From positions 1 through 35,882 of the forward strand of contig JAFEIL010000461.1 in NCBI GenBank assembly GCA_017495105.1: a stretch of 35,882 bases of DNA, read 5' to 3'. Below are positions 16,472 through 24,327 of this stretch, piece after piece. The notes under the pieces are model-generated. The model made no database searches, had not been told where the DNA came from, and was given only the letters and a program-made list of their open reading frames with translations. The stretch is from Emticicia sp. Lineage in GTDB: Bacteria > Bacteroidota > Bacteroidia > Cytophagales > Spirosomataceae. Numbering within the stretch: position 1 is the stretch's first letter; the number at the start of each line of letters is the position of its first letter. A program made the translations under genes and the position numbers.

Positions 16472-18028
16472 ATGAAATATATTTCTAATAAATTTAAAAT
16501 AGCACTTGCAAGTGTATTATTGGTTAGCCAGACCAGTTGTTCTGACTTTTTGAAGGAAAATGCTCCTTCAAACCTTACTCCAGAGAGTTTTTACACGATT
16601 CCTGACCACGCTGAAGCGGCTTTGGCTTCTGTGTATGCCGACCTCAGATTTATGGGCGGTGGTGCTGGTATTTTTTCTTCTAACTGGCAACTTTTGGAAG
16701 CCCTCACTGGAACTTCGACAACTGAAACAGCTCAAAATTCTGACCTTAATAACCTTTACGGTTTGGTTCATGATGGGAATACTGCTCACGTAATAAACTA
16801 CTGGAATGGTTTGTATAAAGTAATTGCACAAGCCAACCAAGTGATTGCTAAAGTGCCACCGATTACACCAATGCCTGATGCTCAAAAGAAAAAGATTTTG
16901 GGTGAAGCTAAGTTTTTGCGTGCATCTGCATATTTTACTGCCGTGAGACTTTGGGGTGATATTCCGTTGATTACAAACCCTCAGACTGCAAGTTCAGAAG
17001 ACTTCTTGCCTTCGAGAGCATCGCAAGAAGAAATTTATAAACTTATCCTCGCTGACTTGACCGAAGCTGAAAACGCTGGTTTAGCTTGGATGGATGTAAG
17101 TGGTAGAGTTGGTTTGGCGGCTGTAAAAGCTCAATTAGCTCGTGTTTATCTCACGATGGCAGGTTTCCCGTTGAGTAAAGGTGCAACACATTACAAATTG
17201 GCCGCTGATAAAGCCCTTGAAGTAATTACATATGCTAACAGTAACCCAACGACAATCAACCTTTTTCCTACGTATCTTGAGGTTCATAGAGAGAATCTTA
17301 AAAATAGAGTTGAGCATTTATTCATGATTCAGCACAACACTTTGGTTGCTGGAAATCCGATGGGTAATATGTTCCCTAACTTTAAGCCTGTGACTTTTAA
17401 TGGTCCTGGTGGAACTGGTAGTACAGTACCAACTATATCTTTCTATAATTCTTATGAAGAGGGCGACCTACGTACGAAGGATCAAGAAGGTTATTTTTAT
17501 ACTACCTATTTCACAAATGGAAATGGTGCAAGATTTAATTTGGGAGCTCCGTATATTTTCAAGCACTTCAACCAAACATCTAATGGTTCATTTGGTGTGG
17601 CTGGTTCTCGTAATGATAATTTGAATGTACCACAAATTAGATATGCAGAAGTATTATTGATGTTTGCAGAGGCACAAAACGAAGTTGGCGGGCCTAATCA
17701 ACAAGCTTACGATGCTTTTAAGCGTATCAGAGACCGTGCGAAACTAACAACTCCTGCTTTAACGGCTTATACAAAAGATTCATTCAGAGAAGCAGTTTGG
17801 AAAGAAAGATGGCATGAGCTATGCTATGAGCAAATTACTTGGTTTGATATGGTACGTTTGCGTAAGGTTTTCAACGAAACAACCAAAAAATTCAATAATT
17901 TCGTTGGACACGTCAATCAGAGCTCTAAGCAACCTTTACAAGAAAAACATCTATTACTTCCACTTGGAAAACAAGAAATGTTGAATAATCCGAATTTGAA
18001 ACCTCAGAATCCTGGTTATCCAAACTAA
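16472..18028 (+). CDS. SusD/RagB-family nutrient-binding lipoprotein
   Basis: A 518-residue surface lipoprotein partner of the SusC transporter. The leader ends at the probable lipobox VSQTSC; the lipidated Cys is followed by SDFLKENAPSNLTPESFY, a typical SusD start. The helical TPR-like core and a C-terminal KERWHELCYEQITWFDMVR block are family hallmarks. A TTG 18 bases upstream is in frame, but ATG at 16472 starts a standard signal peptide and is preferred. It sits 31 bp after SusC in a clear two-gene unit closed by the terminator at 18049. The ligand is not predictable from the sequence. Confidence 0.96.
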   Translation: MKYISNKFKIALASVLLVSQTSCSDFLKENAPSNLTPESFYTIPDHAEAALASVYADLRFMGGGAGIFSSNWQLLEALTGTSTTETAQNSDLNNLYGLVHDGNTAHVINYWNGLYKVIAQANQVIAKVPPITPMPDAQKKKILGEAKFLRASAYFTAVRLWGDIPLITNPQTASSEDFLPSRASQEEIYKLILADLTEAENAGLAWMDVSGRVGLAAVKAQLARVYLTMAGFPLSKGATHYKLAADKALEVITYANSNPTTINLFPTYLEVHRENLKNRVEHLFMIQHNTLVAGNPMGNMFPNFKPVTFNGPGGTGSTVPTISFYNSYEEGDLRTKDQEGYFYTTYFTNGNGARFNLGAPYIFKHFNQTSNGSFGVAGSRNDNLNVPQIRYAEVLLMFAEAQNEVGGPNQQAYDAFKRIRDRAKLTTPALTAYTKDSFREAVWKERWHELCYEQITWFDMVRLRKVFNETTKKFNNFVGHVNQSSKQPLQEKHLLLPLGKQEMLNNPNLKPQNPGYPN

Positions 18029-18048
18029 GAAATTGTAGGTTTTAGTAC

Positions 18049-18090
18049 AAAAAAAGTCCCTCTTTAGAATTTAGAAGAGGGACTTTTTTT
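18049..18090. terminator. Strong bidirectional terminator
   Basis: A run of A's, AAGTCCCTCTT, a short loop, AAGAGGGACTT and a run of T's make a near-perfect hairpin. With A7 on one side and T7 on the other it can stop both the SusD transcript and the convergent MsrA transcript. Confidence 0.9.
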
Positions 18091-18105
18091 GTGACTAATT
18101 TATTT

Positions 18106-18756
18106 TCAATGCTTACCTTTTAACAATTCAGGAAACTGAGTTTTCATGCGTTCTAATCTCGGAATAGAAACATTCTGAACATAAGGGTTTTCAGGATGGC
18201 TTCGCTCGTAGTCTTGGTGATATTCCTCAGCTTTCCAAAATACCTTGAAAGGTACGATTTCAACCGCAATTGGTTTTTTATATTTACCAGAAGTATTAAG
18301 TTGTTTTTTATAGTTTTCGGCTACTGTTTTCTCAGTTTCGTTCTGATAAAAAATAATCGAACGATACGAATCTCCTTTATCCGGCCCTTGACCTTTTACT
18401 TGTGTTGGGTCTTGCGAGGCAAAATAAACCTTTAAAAGTGTTTCGTAAGAAATGATTTTTGGGTCATAAATTACTTCAACTGACTCGGCATGGCCTGTAA
18501 GTTCGGTGTTTACGTCTTCGTAAGTTGGGTTTTTCGTATGCCCGCCGCTATATCCCGAAACGGCTTCTTTTACACCTTTCAAACTTTCAAAAATGGCTTC
18601 TACACACCAGAAACAGCCCGATGCAAAGTAGGCTTTTTCGGTTGAGCCATAAACTGTTTTGTCAACCACTTTTTCGGTTGGTTTGGTAGTTGTACTACAC
18701 GATAATATAAAAATAAAAACGCTCAGCGTGAGGCTGGCAACAAATGTTTTTCTCAT
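18106..18756 (-). CDS. msrA: Peptide-methionine (S)-S-oxide reductase MsrA, lipoprotein
   Basis: A 216-residue MsrA, which reduces methionine-S-sulfoxide in damaged proteins. The catalytic motif GCFWC is at 47-51 with C48 as nucleophile. SGYSGGHTKNPTYEDV, TGHAESVEV and DPTQVKGQGPDKGDSYRS follow in family order. The N-terminus MRKTFVASLTLSVFIFILSC is a lipoprotein leader with C20 as the lipidation site, so the enzyme should act in the periplasm or at the outer membrane. A resolving cysteine is not evident at the C-terminus. It is convergent with SusD, sharing the terminator. Confidence 0.96.
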   Translation of the reverse strand: MRKTFVASLTLSVFIFILSCSTTTKPTEKVVDKTVYGSTEKAYFASGCFWCVEAIFESLKGVKEAVSGYSGGHTKNPTYEDVNTELTGHAESVEVIYDPKIISYETLLKVYFASQDPTQVKGQGPDKGDSYRSIIFYQNETEKTVAENYKKQLNTSGKYKKPIAVEIVPFKVFWKAEEYHQDYERSHPENPYVQNVSIPRLERMKTQFPELLKGKH

Positions 18757-18780
18757 AGCTTTTATGAAATGTTATTGATT

Positions 18781-18813
18781 AAAAAAGCGTGTCAGGCTTG
18801 GGCTTGACACGCT
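18781..18813 (-). terminator. Terminator of the PorE-like gene
   Basis: On the minus strand, AGCGTGTCA and TGACACGCT form a 9-bp stem around a GC-rich loop, followed by six Ts. It lies about 100 bp past the stop of the OmpA-domain gene. Confidence 0.8.
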
Positions 18814-18911
18814 CATGTATATAAACGTTGAAATGAGTATTTTGGTTTTATTTCTGAAGTTACAAAAGTATTTTCTGACGACTATTGACTATCAACTGTA
18901 TAATGCTAAAA

Positions 18912-20939
18912 CTACTCTATTTCTAAAACCTTAAACTCAGTACGGCGATTGGTTTGGTGTTCTTCTTCGGTTTTGGCATTTTTTACAATTAATTCACTTT
19001 CACCGTAGCCCTTGGCCGAAAGTCGCTCACGAGCAATTCCTTTCGATACAATATAATTAATGGCTGATTCGGCACGTTTTTGAGATAAACGAAGGTTATA
19101 AATATCGCTCGAACGAGCATCGGTATGCGAACCTAACTCAATCTTAATCTGTGGATTGTCAATTAAGGTTTGTACTAACTTATCTAACTCAAGGGCCGCA
19201 TCAGTTCGAATATCCCATTTATCTAAATCATAATAAATATTGTCAACTCTAAATGTTTTTCCGACAAAAACAGGCTCTAAGTTGAGTGAAGTATAGAAAG
19301 TTGTATCGGTTACAGGTTTCTTCAATAATGATTGCGGAATTTCGCGGCCATTCATCGAAAACTCTTCACGATTGGTCAAGAAATTTGACTTTTTCGACAT
19401 TACGAGATAATTACCATCAACTTTTAATTTGATTGGGCCAAATTTGCCATCTTTTTCTGTTGTTAATTCTGTAACTACTTCGTTTTCTTTGTCAGTATCA
19501 ACTATTCTTACTCGAGCCGAATCGAGTGGAACAAAAACATTTGCGGCATTTTTGGTGGTAATTGTTCCGACTAAATAATAATTTACAGTCTTGATTTCGA
19601 GTGCCTTGCTAGTGCTATCTGGATTTCCTTTTTTAGGTGAAAGCAATGGGTTTTTTGATGGGTCGTCGTTATCGGCTAAATCGGTTTTTTTCGGAGCTTC
19701 GTAATAATAAATATCATCGTCGCCCGAGCCACCAGCACGGTTCGATGAGAAAAACACGTCGCCACGCTTGCTCATTACTAAACCAAAATCATCCATATTT
19801 GAATTATATGGAATTCCCATATTTTCAACCGTAATTTTTCCTCCCGCACGTACAGCCAAGAAAAGGTCAAGTTTCCCAAGTCCAGGATGGCCATCGGAGG
19901 CAAAATAAAGTTTTCCATCTTCGGCAACATACGGAAACATTTCATCACCCGCTGTATTGATTTCTTTCCCCAAATTGGCAGGATTTCCGAAACGCCCTGA
20001 AGCATCCATGTTTACTCTGTAAATATCAAGTCCACCAAAACCACCAGGACGATTTGAAGCAAAATAAATCGTTTTTGCATCACGAGAAAAAGCAGGGCTT
20101 CCATCCCAACTAGCTGAATCAGAGGCACTTACGTAGCGTGGTTCTGTCCAGCCACTTTCATCAACATAGCGTGAAATATACAAATCCATATCGGGTGAAA
20201 TGTCTCGGCGTTTACCTGTATTTCCACGAGAATAAATCATCGTTTTACCATCGGGCGAAAAAGTCGGCGTTCCTTCATTGCGTTCTTCATCAAAAACGGC
20301 ATCGCTAAATTTCTCAATTTTGCCCATTTCACCAATCGTTTTATCAATTTTTACTTTGTAAAGACCAACATAAGGCAAGCCATTAGCATAAATTTTATTT
20401 TTGCGGGAAGCTGTAAAAATTAATTCATTTCCCAGCACCATTGGAGCAAATTCTGAGCCTTTTGTATTGAGTTGGGAAAGATTCTTGAATTCTACAACGC
20501 TTTGTTTTTTCTTAATTTCATCAATCGTTTTGAGCGTATTTACTTCACGATATGCCTTTTCGTTAAAAGCCTTTATTGTGCTTTTCGAGTCGATGAATTG
20601 TTGCAATTCTTTTAATGCCAAATCATAATTTCCTGCTGCTTTCAAAGCAAAAGCATAGTGAAAATGAGCTTCTGGATTGGTGAGTTTTGCCTCAAAAGCC
20701 TTCTGATAAAATGGTATTGCTTCCACCCAACGATTTGATAAACGGTAAGATTCGGCTATTTTATGATAGAGATTGGCTTTTTCGGTTTCGGCAATATTTA
20801 CTACCTTCGTCAAATCTTTAATAGCCAATTCGTACTGACCCTTATCGAAGCTCGAAAGACCACGTTTATAGGTTTGAATTTGTCCAAAAACCGAATTTGT
20901 AAGCACCAAAAGGGCAATAATATGAAGTATTCTTTTCAT
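18912..20939 (-). CDS. TPR - PD40 propeller - CRD-like - OmpA domain protein, PorE-like
   Basis: A 675-residue exported protein. The signal peptide is MKRILHIIALLVLTNSVFGQ. Helical TPR-like repeats (about 20-130) are followed by PD40/WD40-like propeller blades with repeated SPDGKTMIYSRG, SRDAKTIYFASNRPGG and DGKLYFASDG strands (about 150-420). A carboxypeptidase-regulatory-like sandwich lies at about 455-555. The OmpA C-terminal domain (563-675) has SHTDARSSDIYNLRLSQKRA and TNRRTEF, the peptidoglycan-binding signature. This order matches the T9SS component PorE (PG1058 of Porphyromonas), but such proteins are numerous in Bacteroidota and this one lacks a lipobox. The in-frame TTG at 20954 is a weaker start than ATG at 20939. 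Confidence 0.92.
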   Translation of the reverse strand: MKRILHIIALLVLTNSVFGQIQTYKRGLSSFDKGQYELAIKDLTKVVNIAETEKANLYHKIAESYRLSNRWVEAIPFYQKAFEAKLTNPEAHFHYAFALKAAGNYDLALKELQQFIDSKSTIKAFNEKAYREVNTLKTIDEIKKKQSVVEFKNLSQLNTKGSEFAPMVLGNELIFTASRKNKIYANGLPYVGLYKVKIDKTIGEMGKIEKFSDAVFDEERNEGTPTFSPDGKTMIYSRGNTGKRRDISPDMDLYISRYVDESGWTEPRYVSASDSASWDGSPAFSRDAKTIYFASNRPGGFGGLDIYRVNMDASGRFGNPANLGKEINTAGDEMFPYVAEDGKLYFASDGHPGLGKLDLFLAVRAGGKITVENMGIPYNSNMDDFGLVMSKRGDVFFSSNRAGGSGDDDIYYYEAPKKTDLADNDDPSKNPLLSPKKGNPDSTSKALEIKTVNYYLVGTITTKNAANVFVPLDSARVRIVDTDKENEVVTELTTEKDGKFGPIKLKVDGNYLVMSKKSNFLTNREEFSMNGREIPQSLLKKPVTDTTFYTSLNLEPVFVGKTFRVDNIYYDLDKWDIRTDAALELDKLVQTLIDNPQIKIELGSHTDARSSDIYNLRLSQKRAESAINYIVSKGIARERLSAKGYGESELIVKNAKTEEEHQTNRRTEFKVLEIE

Positions 20940-21137
20940 CTTTTTTAGATTCAAGATATGAGATTAGGGATTTGAGAGAAACTAAACTTTGATTATTTCG
21001 TCTCAATTTATGAGTTTAACCTAATCAATCAAACGATTTTTTCAAAGAATTGTTGTATTGAATAAGAATGACGAATAAATCCAACAACGAATTACAAATA
21101 AAAAGTTGATAATCAGATGTTTACCTGTTTAAAAGTT

Positions 21138-21145
21138 TAGTTTTG
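21138..21145 (+). promoter_or_regulatory. Possible -7 promoter element of the MOSC gene
   Basis: TAGTTTTG is an exact TAnnTTTG match, but no TTTG element is found 17-19 nt upstream. If used, its start site would lie near 21150, which favours translation from the ATG at 21173 over the one at 21158. Confidence 0.3.
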
Positions 21146-21157
21146 ATTAACGATTTA

Positions 21158-21988
21158 ATGAAAAAACAAAATATGCCTTTTATTGTTTCCGAAATTACGA
21201 TTTACCCGATAAAATCATTGGGTGGAATTAGCTTGCAAGAAGCACTTGTTGAAGAACGTGGACTGCAATATGACCGCCGATGGGTTCTTGCCGACGAAAA
21301 TAATGTTTTTATTACACAACGCCAAAACGAACAAATGGCTTTGATAGATGTGGCTATGACTGAAGATGGTTTGCGAGTAAATCATCGCCTCAATAGAGTA
21401 GCACTTTTAAAGATTCCATTTGTGCCACAAACAACTGAGGAACAAGGAATCACGATTTGGGACGATGTTGTGCGTGGAATCCGAGTAAGCGATGAAGCGG
21501 ATGCTTGGTTTTCGGCAGTTTTGGGTAAAAAATGTAGTTTGTTTTACCAACCCGATGATTCGATTAGGTTGACCGACCCGAAATATTCAATCACGAAAGA
21601 AGAACATACGAGTTTTTCCGATGGCTATCCAATTTTGGTGATTGGGCAGGAAAGCCTTAACGAATTGAATGCCAAACTCGAAGAACCGGTTTCGATGAAG
21701 CGTTTTAGACCTAATCTTGTTTTTACGGGAGGCGAAGCTCATGTCGAAGATACTTGGAAATATTTTACTATAGGCGAAGCAAAAATGGTGGGAGTAAAGC
21801 CCTGTGCAAGGTGCGTTTTGACAACAATTAATCCTGAAACGGCGGAAAAAGGAAAAGAACCACTCAAAACACTAACTCAGTATAGAAATATGAACAATAA
21901 AATTTTATTTGGGCAGAATTTGTTGGTTGTGGAAACTGGAAAAATTTCGGTGGGAGATGAGCTACTAATGTTAGATAATAAATGTTGA
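21158..21988 (+). CDS. MOSC-domain protein (YcbX-like)
   Basis: A 276-residue protein with an N-terminal MOSC beta-barrel (SEITIYPIKSLGGISLQEA... RWVLADENN) and a C-terminal MOSC domain. C216 and C219 lie in KPCARCVLTTINPETAEKG; one is expected to bind sulfur or the molybdenum cofactor, as in YcbX and mARC. Such proteins reduce N-hydroxylated compounds with electrons from a partner that often carries a 2Fe-2S or cytochrome b5 domain. No 2Fe-2S domain is fused here, but a cytochrome b5-like protein lies about 1.1 kb away on the other strand. ATG 21173 (MPFIVSE) is an alternative start with an A-rich upstream region. Confidence 0.92.
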   Translation: MKKQNMPFIVSEITIYPIKSLGGISLQEALVEERGLQYDRRWVLADENNVFITQRQNEQMALIDVAMTEDGLRVNHRLNRVALLKIPFVPQTTEEQGITIWDDVVRGIRVSDEADAWFSAVLGKKCSLFYQPDDSIRLTDPKYSITKEEHTSFSDGYPILVIGQESLNELNAKLEEPVSMKRFRPNLVFTGGEAHVEDTWKYFTIGEAKMVGVKPCARCVLTTINPETAEKGKEPLKTLTQYRNMNNKILFGQNLLVVETGKISVGDELLMLDNKC

Positions 21989-21995
21989 GTGCTTG

Positions 21996-22823
21996 ATGGT
22001 TGAAGGAAAAAATAGTTTTTTGAAAACGCTTCATTATTTGAGCTTTGATGTAGTGTTGGGAGCTGTGGTAAGTAATTGGATGTTTTGGAAAATACCCAAT
22101 GAAAATGGGGCGGTAAATTTGCCTTCGATTTTGGTTTTAGGTATCTGTACTTGGATTATTTATATACTCGACCGCTTGCTCGACAATATAAAATCTGAAC
22201 CTAAAGATGCCCGACACCAATTTCATTTTCAGCACCAATATTATCTACAATTATGCATCATTATCCTGTTTTTTATTGTAGCTATTTTAGCTTTTTTTCT
22301 GCCTAAAAATGTTATTTATTTTGGTATTGCTCTTTCGGTTTTGATTCTGATTTACTTTTATATTTTGCAGAAAAAATCAAAATCGGCTAATTATCAGCAT
22401 TTTAAAGAGATTTTCACTTCAGCAATTTATAGTATTTGTGTGGTCGGAAGTGCTTTTAGTGCCAAATCAAATCTTGATTGGCAAGCCTATTTGGCTGGAT
22501 TTGTGTTCTTTTTATTGGTGCTTCAGAGTATCCTGATTTTTTCATTTTATGAATCACAAGCTTATCCAAAAACAAAAAATCTCGCCAAGAAACTCGGTAA
22601 GACTAATTGTACTTTTTTAATATTGGGTGTTTTGCTTCTTTCTTTCATCTCTATTTTTTCGAACGATAATTTATATCTTCAAAAAGTATTTTTTATTGAA
22701 GCCTTAATGGCTTTCTACTCGGTTTTGATTTACTTTTTTCAAGCGAAATTAGCAAAAAATGAAAATTATCGTTGGCTTGGTGAAATGGTGTTTTGGATGC
22801 CTTTGGTGCTTATTTTCTTTTAA
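21996..22823 (+). CDS. UbiA-like membrane protein with degenerate second Asp motif
   Basis: A 275-residue integral membrane protein with about eight hydrophobic helices. TWIIYILDRLLDN near residues 50-62 resembles the first Asp-rich motif of UbiA prenyltransferases. The second motif position has YESQAYPKTKNLAKKLGK: it keeps the lysine-rich tail and LGK, but its aspartates are replaced. The gene follows the MOSC stop by only 7 bp, so they are probably cotranscribed. It could be a divergent prenyltransferase or a non-catalytic relative; I do not recognise a specific function. ATG 21996 is preferred over the TTG three bases before. Confidence 0.75.
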   Translation: MVEGKNSFLKTLHYLSFDVVLGAVVSNWMFWKIPNENGAVNLPSILVLGICTWIIYILDRLLDNIKSEPKDARHQFHFQHQYYLQLCIIILFFIVAILAFFLPKNVIYFGIALSVLILIYFYILQKKSKSANYQHFKEIFTSAIYSICVVGSAFSAKSNLDWQAYLAGFVFFLLVLQSILIFSFYESQAYPKTKNLAKKLGKTNCTFLILGVLLLSFISIFSNDNLYLQKVFFIEALMAFYSVLIYFFQAKLAKNENYRWLGEMVFWMPLVLIFF

Positions 22824-23052
22824 GTCTATCTTCAATTTTCTTTGATTTTAACTCAGTTTTAGCTTCTGTTTCCTTTTTTTCTTTCATAATTCTAAGTCCA
22901 CGACGATAGGTATAATAAAAAAAACCTGCCACAGCAAACATCAAAAAGAAATAACTGTCTTTGAGTGGAACGCCTTTGTAAAGTGCTTGGTCAACAAACA
23001 TGGTTAAGAATGCCAAGCTTGCAAAAAGTATAATTGATTCGATGAGTTTCAT
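22810..23052 (-). CDS. Small two-TM membrane protein, unknown
   Basis: An 80-residue protein with two hydrophobic segments, at about 5-20 (IILFASLAFLTMFVD) and 33-48 (SYFFLMFAVAGFFYYTYR). A highly charged Lys/Glu-rich C-terminal tail (56-80) is probably cytoplasmic. Its end overlaps the convergent UbiA-like gene by 14 bp. It is upstream of the cytochrome b5-like gene on the same strand, 48 bp from it in the opposite transcription order. I do not recognise the family; composition and charge distribution support a real protein. Confidence 0.7.
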   Translation of the reverse strand: MKLIESIILFASLAFLTMFVDQALYKGVPLKDSYFFLMFAVAGFFYYTYRRGLRIMKEKKETEAKTELKSKKIEDRLKRK

Positions 23053-23100
23053 ATTGATAGTGAATAGACCATGGTCAGTGGTCGATGGTGTTTTTTGTTG

Positions 23101-23328
23101 CTAAATTAATTTTCCAATAACTTTAAATTTCTCAAAAACGGCTTCATTGTGTGGGGCATCGGTCAGTTCATTGGTTAAATCTTGCCCTGCCCAGTGTTCG
23201 TAATGTTTGCCATTTCGCCATAATCTTGAGCTGCCTACATCGTAAATTTGTCCTTTGTAAGCCACCCAAATGTCATCTTTGTCTTGTCCGTTTCGGAGGG
23301 CGAGTTGGTTTTTTGTATATTCTTTCAC
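23101..23328 (-). CDS. Cytochrome b5-like heme-binding domain protein
   Basis: A 75-residue stand-alone cytochrome b5-like domain. It opens MKEYTKNQLALRNGQDKDDIW, then has VAYKGQIYDVGSSRLWRNG and HYEHWAGQDLTNELTDAPH. H42 or H45 and H60 are the likely axial heme ligands; the usual HPGG is replaced by HYEHWAG. There is no leader and no membrane anchor, so it is soluble. Small proteins of this type occur in bacteria and bind heme or steroid-like ligands. An electron-carrier role with the nearby MOSC protein is possible but not shown. Confidence 0.85.
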   Translation of the reverse strand: MKEYTKNQLALRNGQDKDDIWVAYKGQIYDVGSSRLWRNGKHYEHWAGQDLTNELTDAPHNEAVFEKFKVIGKLI

Positions 23329-23575
23329 GATGTCGATTGCGTCTTTTTCACAACAAAATTGGCAAAAATCTGTCGTGAAGCAAAGTTTTTATATTTAATT
23401 TTATCTGATAAGAAATATAAATTAACTAAGAAAACGTCCCAAATCTTAGTAAAAGCTTAGTTTGCTTAGTTCCTTAGTGGTAAAAAAATGATTGATAGAG
23501 CCGACTAGTATTTTAACCTTCAATGCTTACTTTTGTTTTAGAATAGATACCGGATATATAAAATAACTCAAACAA

Positions 23576-24256
23576 ATGATACTCGAAGAACTTGAAGATG
23601 CCCATAAATTTAAACTTTGGAAAAGTAATCTGATTGCTAATGGTTTGAAAATCAATAAAATAGATGAGCATTTTACTCGCCGACGCTATAATGGCGAGGT
23701 ACTTTTTTCATTGTTAATGCTCGATGCCGAAACCCCCGAAGGCGATAAAATTCCACCGATTTGTTTTCTTAAAGGCGAAGTTGTGTGTGTGCTGATTTGT
23801 TTGATAAATAAAGAAACCAAAGAAAAGTTTTTACTTTTGGTAAAACAACGCCGCATTGCCGAAGGTGGCTTTACGTATGAGCATCCAGCGGGTATGGTCG
23901 ATGGTACTAAAACACCTCTCGAAATTTCAGTGCAGGAAGTAAGAGAAGAAACTGGCTTAGAGATTTTAGAAAGCCAACTAATAGACCTAATGGATGGAAA
24001 AAGGGGTTTTCCTGCTACTGGAACGAGCGATGAAGCCATTTATTTATATGCCTGTGAAATAGAAATGACTACCGAAGAAATTGAAGACATGAACAACAAA
24101 GAAATGGGGACCGAATACGAATTTGAACGAATCACGACTCATGTAGTTCCATTTGTGGAAGGCCACCGAATGATAAATAATACCAATGCTCTATTACTCA
24201 ATTACATGTATCTAACAAAAGTAGGGGACTTTGAAACGCTTAGAGTTCTGAGTTAG
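23576..24256 (+). CDS. Nudix hydrolase, ADP-sugar pyrophosphatase-like
   Basis: A 226-residue Nudix protein. The Nudix box spans 106-128 and reads GMVDGTKTPLEISVQEVREE followed by TGL. The metal-binding glutamates E121, E124 and E125 are kept, but the first box Glu is K112 and the conserved Arg is Q120. The long N-terminal part (LKGEVVCVLICLIN, LLLVKQRRIAEGGFTYEHPAG) resembles plant-type ADP-sugar diphosphatases more than short MutT proteins. It probably cleaves a nucleoside-diphosphate sugar. The gene stands alone; a TACTTTTG -7-like element at 23528-23535 precedes it. Confidence 0.88.
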   Translation: MILEELEDAHKFKLWKSNLIANGLKINKIDEHFTRRRYNGEVLFSLLMLDAETPEGDKIPPICFLKGEVVCVLICLINKETKEKFLLLVKQRRIAEGGFTYEHPAGMVDGTKTPLEISVQEVREETGLEILESQLIDLMDGKRGFPATGTSDEAIYLYACEIEMTTEEIEDMNNKEMGTEYEFERITTHVVPFVEGHRMINNTNALLLNYMYLTKVGDFETLRVLS

Positions 24257-24305
24257 AAGTTCTGAGTTCTGAGTTTTTTTATGACTAAATTCAACTCAGA
24301 ACTCT
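24242..24305. terminator. Repeat-rich hairpin between convergent genes
   Basis: TTCTGAGT appears three times (24246-24274), and the last copies pair with AACTCAGAACT at 24293-24303. A T7 tract falls in the loop. It probably acts as a terminator for the convergent Nudix and Gfo/Idh genes, built from slipped repeats. Confidence 0.45.
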
Positions 24306-24327
24306 AAACTCTAAATTAAGAACTCCA

